A DNA stretch of 64,000 nucleotides from Sulfuriroseicoccus oceanibius (GTDB lineage Bacteria; Verrucomicrobiota; Verrucomicrobiia; Verrucomicrobiales; SLCJ01): contig NZ_CP066776.1 of the NCBI RefSeq assembly GCF_010681825.2, positions 1,302,001 to 1,366,000 of the forward strand, given 5' to 3'. Positions 8,902 through 20,155 of this stretch are shown here, in pieces (the first letter of the stretch is position 1; each line of letters begins with the position of its first letter). The translations under genes were made by a program, and so were the position numbers. Below the pieces are notes generated by a model. The model was given only the letters and a program-made list of their open reading frames with translations, was not told the DNA's origin and searched no databases.

Positions 8902-9978
8902 CTAGGAGGCGGTGGAGCGGATGAACTCGTCGCGCAGTTCCTTCGGGTTGGAGTGGATCTGAAGGTCGGCCGCGAGCAGCGCGTCGTCGTCGACGTTGAC
9001 GGTGCGGGTGGTGACCTTGCCTTGGAACTCGCCTCCGGCCGGAATGTTGAGGTCCTGGTGGATCAGTGCGTGGGCGTCGATACGTCCTTCGACCTCGATG
9101 CTATCGGCGATGACCGGGCCGGTGATTTTGACGTCAGTGCGGCGTGGAATGACCAGTTCGCGGCAGGTGATGGCGGCGTCCAGCGTGCCGGAGAAATTGA
9201 TTTCGACGCGTCCGGTGCATTCGACAGTGCCTGAGAAGCGGCCGTAGGCGGCGAAGTTGTGGCATGCGATGCGGCCACCATTGACCGAGCCTCGCTTGAG
9301 GATGCGGACGTTGCCGTAGGTGAGTTGGTCGCCATCGGTGGCGGTTTCAATGACCAAGTCACACGAGAGTGCCTGGTGGTCACATTCCGGGCATGCCGGC
9401 GCCGGGCCGATGCGCGGGGCTGAGAAATCTTCACCGCACTCGAAGCAGGTGACGGTGCGTTCATTGCGCAAGCGGCGACGAGCCGGCGAAGGATCGCTGT
9501 CGGGCAGACGGGCTTCGTTCTGTGGCTTTTGGCGTTGCTTCGGGCTGTAGGCCGGAGGATCCAGACCGAGGTCGTCAGGGCGTCGGGTTGGCAACGCGGT
9601 GTCGCGCGATGCGATGGGCGGCGGAGGGAAGCCGCTGTTGGCTTCGGATGGTTCTTCGCTCTTTGGTGAGAGCAGCTCTTGTGGAGGCAGCGGAGCAACC
9701 GGTGACTCTGGAACTTCAGGAGCCGGTGGCTGCGCTCCACGTACGGAAGTCATGGTGCCGCTGAACCGCCCCTTCCATTTGCCCAGCAATGATTGAATGC
9801 CTTGGAGGCCCTTCTCCAAGTGGATAGAACGCTCACGCGGGATTTTCGTGCGTTGGACGCCATCGCGCTGGATGTCCAAATGCGAGCGGCAGCCCTTGCA
9901 ATAGAAGGACACCACTTGCGCGGGTTCCTGCTGCTGGTGGCCACATTTCGGGCAGGTGGTTTGAATCAGATCCTTCAC
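8902..9978 (-). CDS. Zinc-ribbon protein with C-terminal bactofilin domain
   Basis: 358 residues. An N-terminal zinc ribbon (C-P-K-C-G-H then C-K-G-C at residues 9-30) is followed by a long Pro/Ser-rich linker (about 70-165). A second zinc ribbon (C-F-E-C-G and C-P-E-C-D, about 177-200) leads into a bactofilin-type beta-helix (about 205-345) with the repeating turns typical of polymer-forming cytoskeletal proteins. Bactofilins polymerise without nucleotide and scaffold envelope proteins. The two metal-binding modules suggest a partner- or nucleic-acid-binding adaptor (inference). A second, simpler bactofilin gene lies directly upstream on the same strand. Confidence 0.82.
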   Translation of the reverse strand: MKDLIQTTCPKCGHQQQEPAQVVSFYCKGCRSHLDIQRDGVQRTKIPRERSIHLEKGLQGIQSLLGKWKGRFSGTMTSVRGAQPPAPEVPESPVAPLPPQELLSPKSEEPSEANSGFPPPPIASRDTALPTRRPDDLGLDPPAYSPKQRQKPQNEARLPDSDPSPARRRLRNERTVTCFECGEDFSAPRIGPAPACPECDHQALSCDLVIETATDGDQLTYGNVRILKRGSVNGGRIACHNFAAYGRFSGTVECTGRVEINFSGTLDAAITCRELVIPRRTDVKITGPVIADSIEVEGRIDAHALIHQDLNIPAGGEFQGKVTTRTVNVDDDALLAADLQIHSNPKELRDEFIRSTAS

Positions 9979-10025
9979 GGTTTAGTCGGCACGGGATGAA
10001 TGCGCGGACAGATAGTACAAAAAAA

Positions 10026-10066
10026 CCTATCGGGCAACGGGGAGATGCCCCGACTGGCCCGATAGG
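10026..10066 (-). terminator. Terminator of the bactofilin gene
   Basis: A 9-bp perfect stem (10026-10034 with 10058-10066) enclosing a second GC-rich hairpin, followed on the minus strand by a run of seven or more T. It lies between the two bactofilin genes, so the downstream gene probably depends on read-through or has its own promoter. Confidence 0.85.
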
Positions 10067-10099
10067 TCGTAGAATCTTTCGATTAAGTGGTGTTTGCCG

Positions 10100-10678
10100 T
10101 TACTTGTTGGCCTTCACCAACTCAGGCTGGGACGAGCTCTGTCCGCCTGCAGGCTTCTGAGCGGGCTTGTCCGAGCCGGCCTTGGTGGCAGCTGCCGCGC
10201 CGACAATCGACTTACCGAGGAAGGTCGCACCTTCTTCAATGGCGAGGGTACGAGCTTTGACGTCGCCGAGAAGTTCTGAGTTCGACTTGAGTTCACAGCG
10301 CTCGGTGACGGTGATGTTGCCTTCGACTTTACCGAAGACGGTCACGGCTTTGACTGCGACTTCGCCCTTGATGTGGGCGTTCTCACCGATGGTGAGAGAT
10401 CCATCCGAGGAGATTTCTCCTTCGATTTTTCCGTCGATGACGAGGTCATTGGAGAACTTGAGGGATCCTTTGATCTCGACGTCGTTGGAAAGGATGTTTT
10501 TGGTGGTGTTCATAGTAGGCTGTCGGCTGGTTGCCGGCTTTGGCTGCTGGGGGGTGTTCGTGTATGTAGGTTCCGGAGCGGGTGTGGCTGCCGGTGAATC
10601 TTGTTCGCGGGCGGAAAGTCCGATTGGTTCCATCGGCTTGTGGGCCCCTGTTTCTTGGTTTTTGGATCTCCTAAGCAC
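10100..10678 (-). CDS. Bactofilin (polymer-forming cytoskeletal protein)
   Basis: Up to 192 residues. A flexible Pro/Thr-rich N-terminus of about 55 residues is followed by a compact bactofilin domain (N-D-V-E-I-K-G-S-L-K-F-S-N-D-L-V-I-D-G-K-I-E-G-E-I onward to about residue 160) and a Lys/Ala/Gln-rich tail. The repeated G-x-I/V turns every 17-20 residues are the beta-helix signature. An internal ATG (M-N-T-T-K-N) would give a shorter 137-residue form close to the typical size. It presumably forms membrane-associated filaments. Confidence 0.92.
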   Translation of the reverse strand: MLRRSKNQETGAHKPMEPIGLSAREQDSPAATPAPEPTYTNTPQQPKPATSRQPTMNTTKNILSNDVEIKGSLKFSNDLVIDGKIEGEISSDGSLTIGENAHIKGEVAVKAVTVFGKVEGNITVTERCELKSNSELLGDVKARTLAIEEGATFLGKSIVGAAAATKAGSDKPAQKPAGGQSSSQPELVKANK

Positions 10679-10805
10679 GGGGGTAATTAGCCATTCTTGG
10701 AGAAATGAGTCAAAGATATTCCCCTGTGTGGCAGGAACTTTTTTAGTTAACTTTTGCGAATCAGTGTTCGGCTCTTAAGCCTTTTGTGAAAAGGGATGGA
10801 GCGTT

Positions 10806-12221
10806 TTATAAATCCGCCAGATCTTCGGCCGGGTAGGTCCAGATTTCGCTTAGAGTTGGGTGGTAATGCGGGGTGGTGGCGAGTTGCTCCGCTGTGGCAC
10901 GGAAGCGCATCGCGACGACCACTTCGTGGATCAGTTCGCTGGCGTGTGGTCCGACTACCGCGCCGCCGATGATTTCTTTGGTTTCCCGGTGGGCCAGCAG
11001 TTTGACGAAGCCGTGAAGTTCGCCCATTACCATCGACTTTCCGTGGTCGTCGAATGGGTAGTCGGCGACGTCGTAGGGGATGCCCTCGGCCTTGGCTTCT
11101 TTTTCGGTCAGTCCGACCATGCCAATTTGAGGTTCGGTGAAGACTCCGAAGAGCTTGAGGCGGTCGGAGAATGTGCGGGGCTCACCGGCGACTCCATTGA
11201 GCATGGCATTCGCGTTGTCGGCTGCGATTTCGCCTTGCTCGATGGCCAGGTGGACGACTTCGAGTGGTCCGCAGACGTCGCCGACGGCGAAAAGGTGGGG
11301 TTGGCCGACACATGCCTGGGTGGGTTCTACTTTAATGTGGCCGGATGGGGACGTGGTGATGCCGGCGGCCTCCAGACCGAGTGGGCTGGTGTTGGGTTTG
11401 CGGCCGAGAGCGCAGAGGATTTCCTCGGCGGCGGCGAATTGCGGGCCGTTTTCTGAGTCGAAGTGGACGCGTTTGAGTCCATCTTCATCACGCGTTACGG
11501 ACGTGAGTTTGGTGCCGGTGAAAAGATTGATCCCACGTTTGCGCGACGCGTCTTCCACGACTTTGGCGACATCGGAGTCGCAGTCTTTCAAGATGTGCGG
11601 GCTGCGTTGGATGACCGTGGTTTCCACCCCGAGGCCCTCGTAATAGTGGGCGAGCTCCATCGCGATGGCGCCGCCGCCGAGCACGATGATGGATTTTGGA
11701 ATGTGGTCGCTGTCGAGCACATCGTCGCTGGTGAGGAAGCCGGTTTCCTGAAGCCCGTCGATTGGTGGGGTGGAGATGGTGGAGCCTGCGGCGATGACCG
11801 CGCTGCGGAATGTGATGGAGATTTGGTTGCCGTCGCGGAGGGCGACGTCGAGCGAGTGCGGGGAGGTGAACTTGGCGAAGCCGCGGTGGAGGTCGAAGCG
11901 TCCGTCTTCAAGTTGGCCCTGACGGTAGCCGGCGAAGTCATCGATGAGTGTGCGTTTGCGCGCGCGGATGGCGGGTCCATCCGCGCCGTGGTAGCTGGCT
12001 TTGAGGCCGAATGCGTCGGCTTCGCGGATGGTTCGGGCTCGGTTGGCGCTTTCGATGAGAGTTTTAGAGGGCATGCAGCCGCGCAGGATGCACAGGCCGC
12101 CGAGTTCGTCCGCGCCGTCGATGACTGCGGTTTTGAGGCCGTGGGAGTGGGCGGTGCGTGCCGCGGCGTAGCCTCCGCTGCCGCCGCCGATGACGACGAG
12201 ATCGTATTGGTAATCGCTCAT
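10806..12221 (-). CDS. Dihydrolipoamide dehydrogenase-like flavin disulfide reductase
   Basis: A 471-residue class I pyridine nucleotide-disulfide oxidoreductase. It has the N-terminal FAD motif V-V-I-G-G-G-S-G-G-Y, a redox-active disulfide C-I-L-R-G-C at residues 44-49 followed by M-P-S-K, a second Rossmann motif I-V-L-G-G-G-A-I-A-M-E, and the C-terminal dimer interface with H-P-T-L-S-E supplying the catalytic His-Glu pair. It could be a lipoamide, mercuric or related reductase. No 2-oxoacid dehydrogenase or mer genes are adjacent, so the substrate is left open. Confidence 0.88.
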   Translation of the reverse strand: MSDYQYDLVVIGGGSGGYAAARTAHSHGLKTAVIDGADELGGLCILRGCMPSKTLIESANRARTIREADAFGLKASYHGADGPAIRARKRTLIDDFAGYRQGQLEDGRFDLHRGFAKFTSPHSLDVALRDGNQISITFRSAVIAAGSTISTPPIDGLQETGFLTSDDVLDSDHIPKSIIVLGGGAIAMELAHYYEGLGVETTVIQRSPHILKDCDSDVAKVVEDASRKRGINLFTGTKLTSVTRDEDGLKRVHFDSENGPQFAAAEEILCALGRKPNTSPLGLEAAGITTSPSGHIKVEPTQACVGQPHLFAVGDVCGPLEVVHLAIEQGEIAADNANAMLNGVAGEPRTFSDRLKLFGVFTEPQIGMVGLTEKEAKAEGIPYDVADYPFDDHGKSMVMGELHGFVKLLAHRETKEIIGGAVVGPHASELIHEVVVAMRFRATAEQLATTPHYHPTLSEIWTYPAEDLADL

Positions 12222-12447
12222 GATGCAGTGATTGGATGAAAAGTTCTCATGGTTATTGATGGCGGCATCCGATGATGCAAGGAGGAAGCGTGACAGGCTG
12301 GAACCTGTGGAAGATGGTTTTTTGGATGGCTGAGTAGGCGAAATTGCGTGGATGGTGGTCGGGTTGGGCTGGAATGAGGGCCGTGTCGCGTCGAATCAGC
12401 GGGTTTTGGGGTGTTTGTGGGGGATAGTGCGAAGAGGGGTGAAATAG

Positions 12448-15054
<2,607 letters not shown>

Positions 15055-15125
15055 TCCTCTAACGAACTTATTCTTCGGTCTGCTGTTGGTCGATTCCACG
15101 GCGGGCCGCTCCCCCTAACTTTCCA

Positions 15126-17777
15126 ATGTCTGAAGAACATTCAATTGCTCCGATCAACGTAGCCGACGAAATGTCGAAGTCCTTCCTGGACTATTCGATG
15201 TCGGTGATCATTTCCCGTGCGCTTCCCGATGCGCGTGACGGGTTGAAGCCTTCGCAACGACGCATCCTTTACGCGATGCATAACGACCTGTCGCTCTCTC
15301 CGACAAAGGCGCACCTCAAGAGTGCCCGTATTGTGGGTGACACGATGGGTAAGTACCACCCGCACGGTGACAGCGCGATTTACACCACGTTGGTGAACAT
15401 GGCCCAGCCGTGGACCATGCGTGAAATCCTCATCGATGGTCAGGGTAACTTCGGTTCCGTGGAAGGCGATGCTGCAGCAGCCATGCGATACACCGAGGCC
15501 CGTCTGACCCACTTGGGCTCGGCCATGATGACCGACCTCGACAAGGAGACAGTCGACTTGCAGCCGACCTACGATGAGACACGTGACGAGCCTGTGGTGC
15601 TTCCTGCCGCTATGCCGAACCTGTTGGTCAACGGTGGTACGGGTATTGCCGTGGGTATGGCGACGAACATTCCTCCGCATAACCTCAATGAGGTGATCGA
15701 CGGGATCTGCGCCACCATCGACAATCCGCGTATCACCATCGATGAGCTCAAGACCCACATCAAAGGGCCAGACTTCCCGGTGAAGTGTCAGATCCGTGGT
15801 TACAACGGAATCGATAGCTACTTCCGCACAGGTAAGGGCAGCATCCGCATGCGTGGTACCGTGGAGATCGAGGAAAAGGCCTCGGGTATCTCGCAGTTGA
15901 TCATCACGGAAGTGCCATTCGGCGTGAACCGAGCGACCCTTCAGCAGCGCATCGCCGAACTGGTGAACACGAAGGTGCTGACCGGGATTTCCGGAATGCG
16001 TGACCTTTCCGACGAGCAGACCCGGATTGAAATCACGCTCAAGCGTGACGCGCGTCCGCAGGTGATTGTGAACCAGTTGTTCAAGCTGACGTCGCTTGAG
16101 ACGAGCTTCGGTGTGAACATGCTGGCGATTCACGAGCGTCGTCCGAAGTTGCTCAACGTGCGTGAGGCTCTGGATTGCTATATCGAGCACCGACGCGAAG
16201 TGGTCATCCGCCGGACGCGTTATTTGCTGCGTAAAGCGGAAGAACGCGCCGAAACCCTCGAGGCGTTCTTGCTTGCTCTTGGTCATTTGGATGACTTCAT
16301 CCGCATTATCCGCGAGTCGAAGAACCGTGAGGAGGCCCGCGAGAAGCTGAAGGCCTACACCTTCCCGACCGAGACTGCCGAGCGACTTGGAATTCTCATC
16401 CGCTCGCAGGCCAGTGTTCAGGGGGATCGTTATGTGTTCACCGATCGCCAGGTCAACGCCATCCTCGAACTGCGCCTCTATCAGCTCACTGCCATGGAGG
16501 TCGACAAGACCAAGGGCGAGTATGATTCGGTGCTGGCTGAGATTACCGATTTCCTCGACATCCTCGCTCGCGAGGCCCGCGTGCTTGGCATCATCAAGGA
16601 CGAGTTGCTTGAGATCAAAGAGAAGCACGGCAACCCGCGTAACTGTGAGATCGTTCCGGATGAAGGTGAGATCGCCATTGAAGATCTGATCGCCAACGAT
16701 GGTCAGGTGGTGACCATTTCCCACCGCGGATACATCAAGCGTACTCCACTCGCCGAGTACCGTGCCCAAAAGCGCGGCGGCAAGGGTGTGCGTGGCATGC
16801 AGACCAAGCAGGCTGCCGGAAAGGACGAGGAAGCTGGAGATTTCGTCGAGCACTTGTTCACCGCGGGAGCTCACGATTACCTCATGTTCTTCACCGATAC
16901 GGGCCGCGTATACGTGGAGCGTGTCTATCAGATCCCTGAGGGGTCGCGTGCCTCGAAGGGGCGTTCTATCAACAACTTGTTGGACCTTCAGCCTCAGGAA
17001 AAGATTGCCGCGACATTGCGCGTGGAGTATCTCACCGATGATGAGGGGAACGACATCACCTTCTCCGAGGACCGTAAGGAGAACATCGTGTTCGCTACCC
17101 GTAACGGTACGGTGAAGAAGACTCAGTTGGCGGACTTCCGCAACTACCGCAAAGGTGGTCTGATCGCGATCCGCATCGACGAGGACAACTCGTTGATCGA
17201 TGTGCGCCTGACCTCGGGCGAAGACGACATCTGTTTGGTCACCCGCAATGGTCTTTGCGTGCGTTGCAGCGAGAGCACATTGCGCGCGATGGGTCGTGCG
17301 ACCCGCGGTGTGTGGGGCATCCGTCCTCGTGAAGGCGACTATGTCGTCGGCATGGCGGTGCCTGCTCCTGGTCAAGCGATGCTGGTGGCCTCCGAGAAGG
17401 GGATCGGCAAGCGTACTCCGTTCGAGGATTATCCGACCAAGGGTCGTGGTGGTAAGGGTATGCTCACGATGAAGATTACCGAGAAGACCGGATCGGTGGT
17501 GTCGTCGTTGGCGGTTGCTGAGGACGATGAGCTGATGCTCATGACCAACAGCGGCCAGAGCGTGCGAATCCGCGTCGCGGAGATCCGCGAGGCGGGGCGT
17601 AACACATCCGGCGTGAAGCTTATGGGCTTGCGCGAAGGTGAGTTCCTCCAGAGCGTGGCCAAGGTCGTTGTCGACGATGAAGAAGACAGCGAAGGCGACG
17701 ATGATGTGACCGTCGAGGGTGGTGACGATTCGGCTGCCGCAGCCGAGGCTCCGGCCGCGGACGAGTCTGCCGAGTAA
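15126..17777 (+). CDS. gyrA: DNA gyrase subunit A
   Basis: 883 residues with the breakage-reunion domain and a full C-terminal beta-pinwheel. The catalytic tyrosine is Tyr122 in A-A-M-R-Y-T-E-A-R. The GyrA box is Q-K-R-G-G-K-G, which identifies gyrase rather than topoisomerase IV, with a second degenerate copy G-R-G-G-K-G later in the pinwheel. Numbering coincides with E. coli in the quinolone region: Ser83 is present, but residue 87 is Thr in place of the usual Asp/Glu. The tail after the pinwheel is strongly acidic. The gene lies directly after gyrB and ends at a strong terminator. Confidence 0.98.
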   Translation: MSEEHSIAPINVADEMSKSFLDYSMSVIISRALPDARDGLKPSQRRILYAMHNDLSLSPTKAHLKSARIVGDTMGKYHPHGDSAIYTTLVNMAQPWTMREILIDGQGNFGSVEGDAAAAMRYTEARLTHLGSAMMTDLDKETVDLQPTYDETRDEPVVLPAAMPNLLVNGGTGIAVGMATNIPPHNLNEVIDGICATIDNPRITIDELKTHIKGPDFPVKCQIRGYNGIDSYFRTGKGSIRMRGTVEIEEKASGISQLIITEVPFGVNRATLQQRIAELVNTKVLTGISGMRDLSDEQTRIEITLKRDARPQVIVNQLFKLTSLETSFGVNMLAIHERRPKLLNVREALDCYIEHRREVVIRRTRYLLRKAEERAETLEAFLLALGHLDDFIRIIRESKNREEAREKLKAYTFPTETAERLGILIRSQASVQGDRYVFTDRQVNAILELRLYQLTAMEVDKTKGEYDSVLAEITDFLDILAREARVLGIIKDELLEIKEKHGNPRNCEIVPDEGEIAIEDLIANDGQVVTISHRGYIKRTPLAEYRAQKRGGKGVRGMQTKQAAGKDEEAGDFVEHLFTAGAHDYLMFFTDTGRVYVERVYQIPEGSRASKGRSINNLLDLQPQEKIAATLRVEYLTDDEGNDITFSEDRKENIVFATRNGTVKKTQLADFRNYRKGGLIAIRIDEDNSLIDVRLTSGEDDICLVTRNGLCVRCSESTLRAMGRATRGVWGIRPREGDYVVGMAVPAPGQAMLVASEKGIGKRTPFEDYPTKGRGGKGMLTMKITEKTGSVVSSLAVAEDDELMLMTNSGQSVRIRVAEIREAGRNTSGVKLMGLREGEFLQSVAKVVVDDEEDSEGDDDVTVEGGDDSAAAAEAPAADESAE

Positions 17778-17800
17778 TCGATCTCGTTGTTAAGTTATCA

Positions 17801-17850
17801 AATCCGTCGTTTATGGTGTCCTTCGGGTGGCCATGAGCGGCGGATTTTTT
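17801..17850 (+). terminator. Terminator of the gyrB-gyrA operon
   Basis: A 9-bp outer stem with one G-T pair (17801-17809 with 17838-17846), an inner stem capped by a TTCG tetraloop, and a following T run. Confidence 0.85.
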
Positions 17851-17895
17851 CGTGGCTTGGCGTGAGGGCTGGCGGTTGCTATAACCATCGGCACA

Positions 17896-18711
17896 ATGAG
17901 CGACAGCATCACACCCGATGATTCAGAGTACCGCGCGGCGGTGGCGTTTTTCATGGCCAATCACCACGCACACGATGCGTACCAGGTGCTGGATCACGCC
18001 AAGCGGTTAGCGGAATCAATAGAGAACGCGACGTGGGAGGTTTTGGTGCCGGAGAAGGACGGGGTGCCGGAAGTGGGAGCGGTGGTGCTCAAAGGTCAGG
18101 CGAACCGTCCGGCGTTCTACCTGAGTGCCGGCGTGCACGGTGACGAACCTGCCGGAGTGCTGGGTGCTCTGAGTTGGGCGGAGTCCGCGTTGGCGGGCTG
18201 GGAGATGGGCGATGTGGTCTATTTGCCGTTGGTGAACCCATGGGGGCTCGAGCACAATGTGCGCAACGATGCCAGTGACCAGGATTTGAACCGATTGTTC
18301 GGCGATCACAAGCATCCGTTGGTCGAGGCGTGGCGGGAATTGATGAAGGGGCGTCAGTTCGCGGCGGCGGTTAGCCTGCATGAGGACTATGATGCCTGCG
18401 GGTGCTACTGCTATGAAATCTTCTGTGAGGGCGGGTTGCGGTTTGGTCGGGGGGCTCTCGATGCCGCTGCTGATGTGATCCCGCTGGAGGCCTGTGATGA
18501 GATCGAGGGTGTGCGGGCGGAGAATGGGTTGCTGGCTCGCGCGGGACTGCCGGACTTTGACGAAGGAGTGCCGGAAGCGTTTCCGCTCTTTACTGACTAC
18601 GCCACGACCTCGCTGACGTTTGAGACGCCATCCGAGTATTCGCTTTACGATCGGGCCCGGGCGCACGAGCGCTTCCTTCATCACGTGGTCGGGCGTTTGC
18701 GGAGGATGTAG
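17896..18711 (+). CDS. M14-family zinc carboxypeptidase / succinylglutamate desuccinylase-like protein
   Basis: A 271-residue protein with the M14 metal-site pattern. G-V-H-G-D-E-P gives the H-x-x-E zinc ligands near residue 80, D-L-N-R is the substrate-binding Asn-Arg pair, and S-L-H-E-D provides the third ligand. A C-terminal Glu in L-T-F-E-T-P-S-E is the likely catalytic base. It is shorter than secreted carboxypeptidases and has no signal peptide, so a cytoplasmic amino-acyl or peptide-trimming role is more likely. It stands alone between terminators. Confidence 0.85.
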   Translation: MSDSITPDDSEYRAAVAFFMANHHAHDAYQVLDHAKRLAESIENATWEVLVPEKDGVPEVGAVVLKGQANRPAFYLSAGVHGDEPAGVLGALSWAESALAGWEMGDVVYLPLVNPWGLEHNVRNDASDQDLNRLFGDHKHPLVEAWRELMKGRQFAAAVSLHEDYDACGCYCYEIFCEGGLRFGRGALDAAADVIPLEACDEIEGVRAENGLLARAGLPDFDEGVPEAFPLFTDYATTSLTFETPSEYSLYDRARAHERFLHHVVGRLRRM

Positions 18712-18771
18712 CGGGCTGCCATAGCGCAGGATTGGTGCCCTCGAGGTAGAGTGGTGCTTACTACACAAAAA

Positions 18772-18806
18772 AAAATCCCGGATCTGATGCGCAGATCCGG
18801 GATTTT
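18772..18806 (-). terminator. Bidirectional terminator after tRNA-Phe
   Basis: A 15-bp perfect stem (18772-18786 with 18792-18806) with a 5-nt loop, A-rich on the left and T-rich on the right. It can terminate the minus-strand tRNA gene and also the plus-strand M14 gene ending at 18711. Confidence 0.92.
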
Positions 18807-18822
18807 GATTTTGAAAATGAAA

Positions 18823-18898
18823 TGGTGGCTCGACCCAGATTCGAACTGGGGACACACGGATTTTCAATCCGTTGCTCTACCAACTGAGCTATCGAGCC
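18823..18898 (-). tRNA. tRNA-Phe (anticodon GAA)
   Basis: A complete 76-nt cloverleaf on the minus strand. The 7-bp acceptor stem begins GGCTCGA and ends TCGAGCC, followed by discriminator A and an encoded CCA at 18823-18825. The D arm is TAGCTCAGTTGGTAGAGC, the anticodon loop is TTGAAAA with anticodon GAA, and the T arm carries GTTCGAATC. A strong terminator follows 16 bp downstream. Confidence 0.98.
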
Positions 18899-19064
18899 AC
18901 CTTGTCTTCCGTTTCCGTTGGGAAGCGGAGCGGCATAATATTCGGCTGCGCGTTTGGTGCAAGTGGAAATTGCTTCGAATTTACGAAATTTCTGCGGATT
19001 CGTGGTTTCGCGGGGGGCGGATCGTGACTTGCGGTGGGCTGGATCTCTGGAATGATGTGGGTGT

Positions 19065-20069
19065 ATGAAGATTTCCGCGAATAAAAGGATCCTGGTGACA
19101 GGAGGGGCTGGCCTGATTGGCAGTGCGTTGATTTGGAGGCTCAACCAAATGGGCTGCGACCGGATCCTGGTCAGTGATCACCTGAATTTGGGCGAGAAAT
19201 GGAAGAACCTGGTTCCGCTTCGCTACGAGGACTACATCGCGGGCGACGACCTGCGCGCAAAAATTGCCGCTGGTGAGGATCTTGGCCAGATCGATTTGAT
19301 TTTGCACATGGGAGCCTGTTCCGCAACGACCGAGAAGGATTCTGATTATCTGATGCGCAACAACTACCAGTACTCACAGGAGTTGTGCCGCTACGCACTC
19401 AAGCACGGTGCCAAGTTTGTCTATGCTTCGTCGGCGGCGACCTACGGCGATGGCGCGAATGGAATGGACGACGCCGGTGAGCTCGAGCCGTTGCGTCCGC
19501 TCAACATGTATGGGTACTCAAAGCACTTGTTCGACAAGTGGGCTCAGCGCGAGGGGATTCTCGACAGGATTGTCGGGTTGAAGTTCTTCAATGTGTTTGG
19601 CCCGAACGAGAACCATAAAGGAGAGATGCGCAGTGTGGTGAACAAAGCGTTCCATCAGATCCGCGAGACGGGGCGGGTTTCTCTTTTCAAGAGTCACCAC
19701 CCGGACTACGAGGATGGCAAGCAAATGCGGGATTTCCTCTATGTGAAGGACTGCGTGGAGATGACCTTGCATCTGGCGTCGAGTCCGTTGGCGGGTGGTT
19801 TGTACAATTTGGGGTCGGGCAAAGCGCAGACCTGGCTGGATTTGGTAGAGGCGATTTTCGCCGCACTGGACATGGAGCCGAATATCGACTTCGTGGAAAT
19901 GCCGGAACATCTGCGCGGAAAGTACCAATACTTTACCGAAGCCAACGTGGCGCGCTTGGAGAAGACGGGCTACACGGCCGGCACGCGTCCGCTCAAGGAG
20001 TCGGTGCGTGATTACGTTCAGAATTACTTGGTCGCTGATTGTTTCCTCGGCGATGGGGCTGACGAATAG
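19065..20069 (+). CDS. hldD: ADP-L-glycero-D-manno-heptose 6-epimerase
   Basis: A 334-residue extended short-chain dehydrogenase. The NAD(P)-binding motif is T-G-G-A-G-L-I-G. The HldD-specific segment reads G-A-C-S-A-T-T-E-K-D-S-D-Y, followed by N-N-Y-Q-Y-S, and the catalytic Tyr/Lys is Y-G-Y-S-K. F-N-V-F-G-P-N-E-N-H-K-G is also typical. The enzyme makes the L,D-heptose precursor of the LPS inner core, which fits lpxK and bamA elsewhere in the window. The gene appears monocistronic. Confidence 0.95.
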   Translation: MKISANKRILVTGGAGLIGSALIWRLNQMGCDRILVSDHLNLGEKWKNLVPLRYEDYIAGDDLRAKIAAGEDLGQIDLILHMGACSATTEKDSDYLMRNNYQYSQELCRYALKHGAKFVYASSAATYGDGANGMDDAGELEPLRPLNMYGYSKHLFDKWAQREGILDRIVGLKFFNVFGPNENHKGEMRSVVNKAFHQIRETGRVSLFKSHHPDYEDGKQMRDFLYVKDCVEMTLHLASSPLAGGLYNLGSGKAQTWLDLVEAIFAALDMEPNIDFVEMPEHLRGKYQYFTEANVARLEKTGYTAGTRPLKESVRDYVQNYLVADCFLGDGADE

Positions 20070-20155
20070 AGTGCGTTTTTCAGGCGGGTGGAGATCAGAT
20101 TCTCCACTCGCTCAATGCACTTGCGGAGAAGGATCTTGAGGAGTAATCTGCCGCC

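Noticed and set aside
15141-17375. 744-codon open frame antisense to gyrA, and a 485-codon one antisense to gyrB (13642-15099)
   Set aside because: Composition is His/Arg/Val-rich nonsense typical of the complement of GC-rich genes; the sense strands are unmistakable gyrase subunits.
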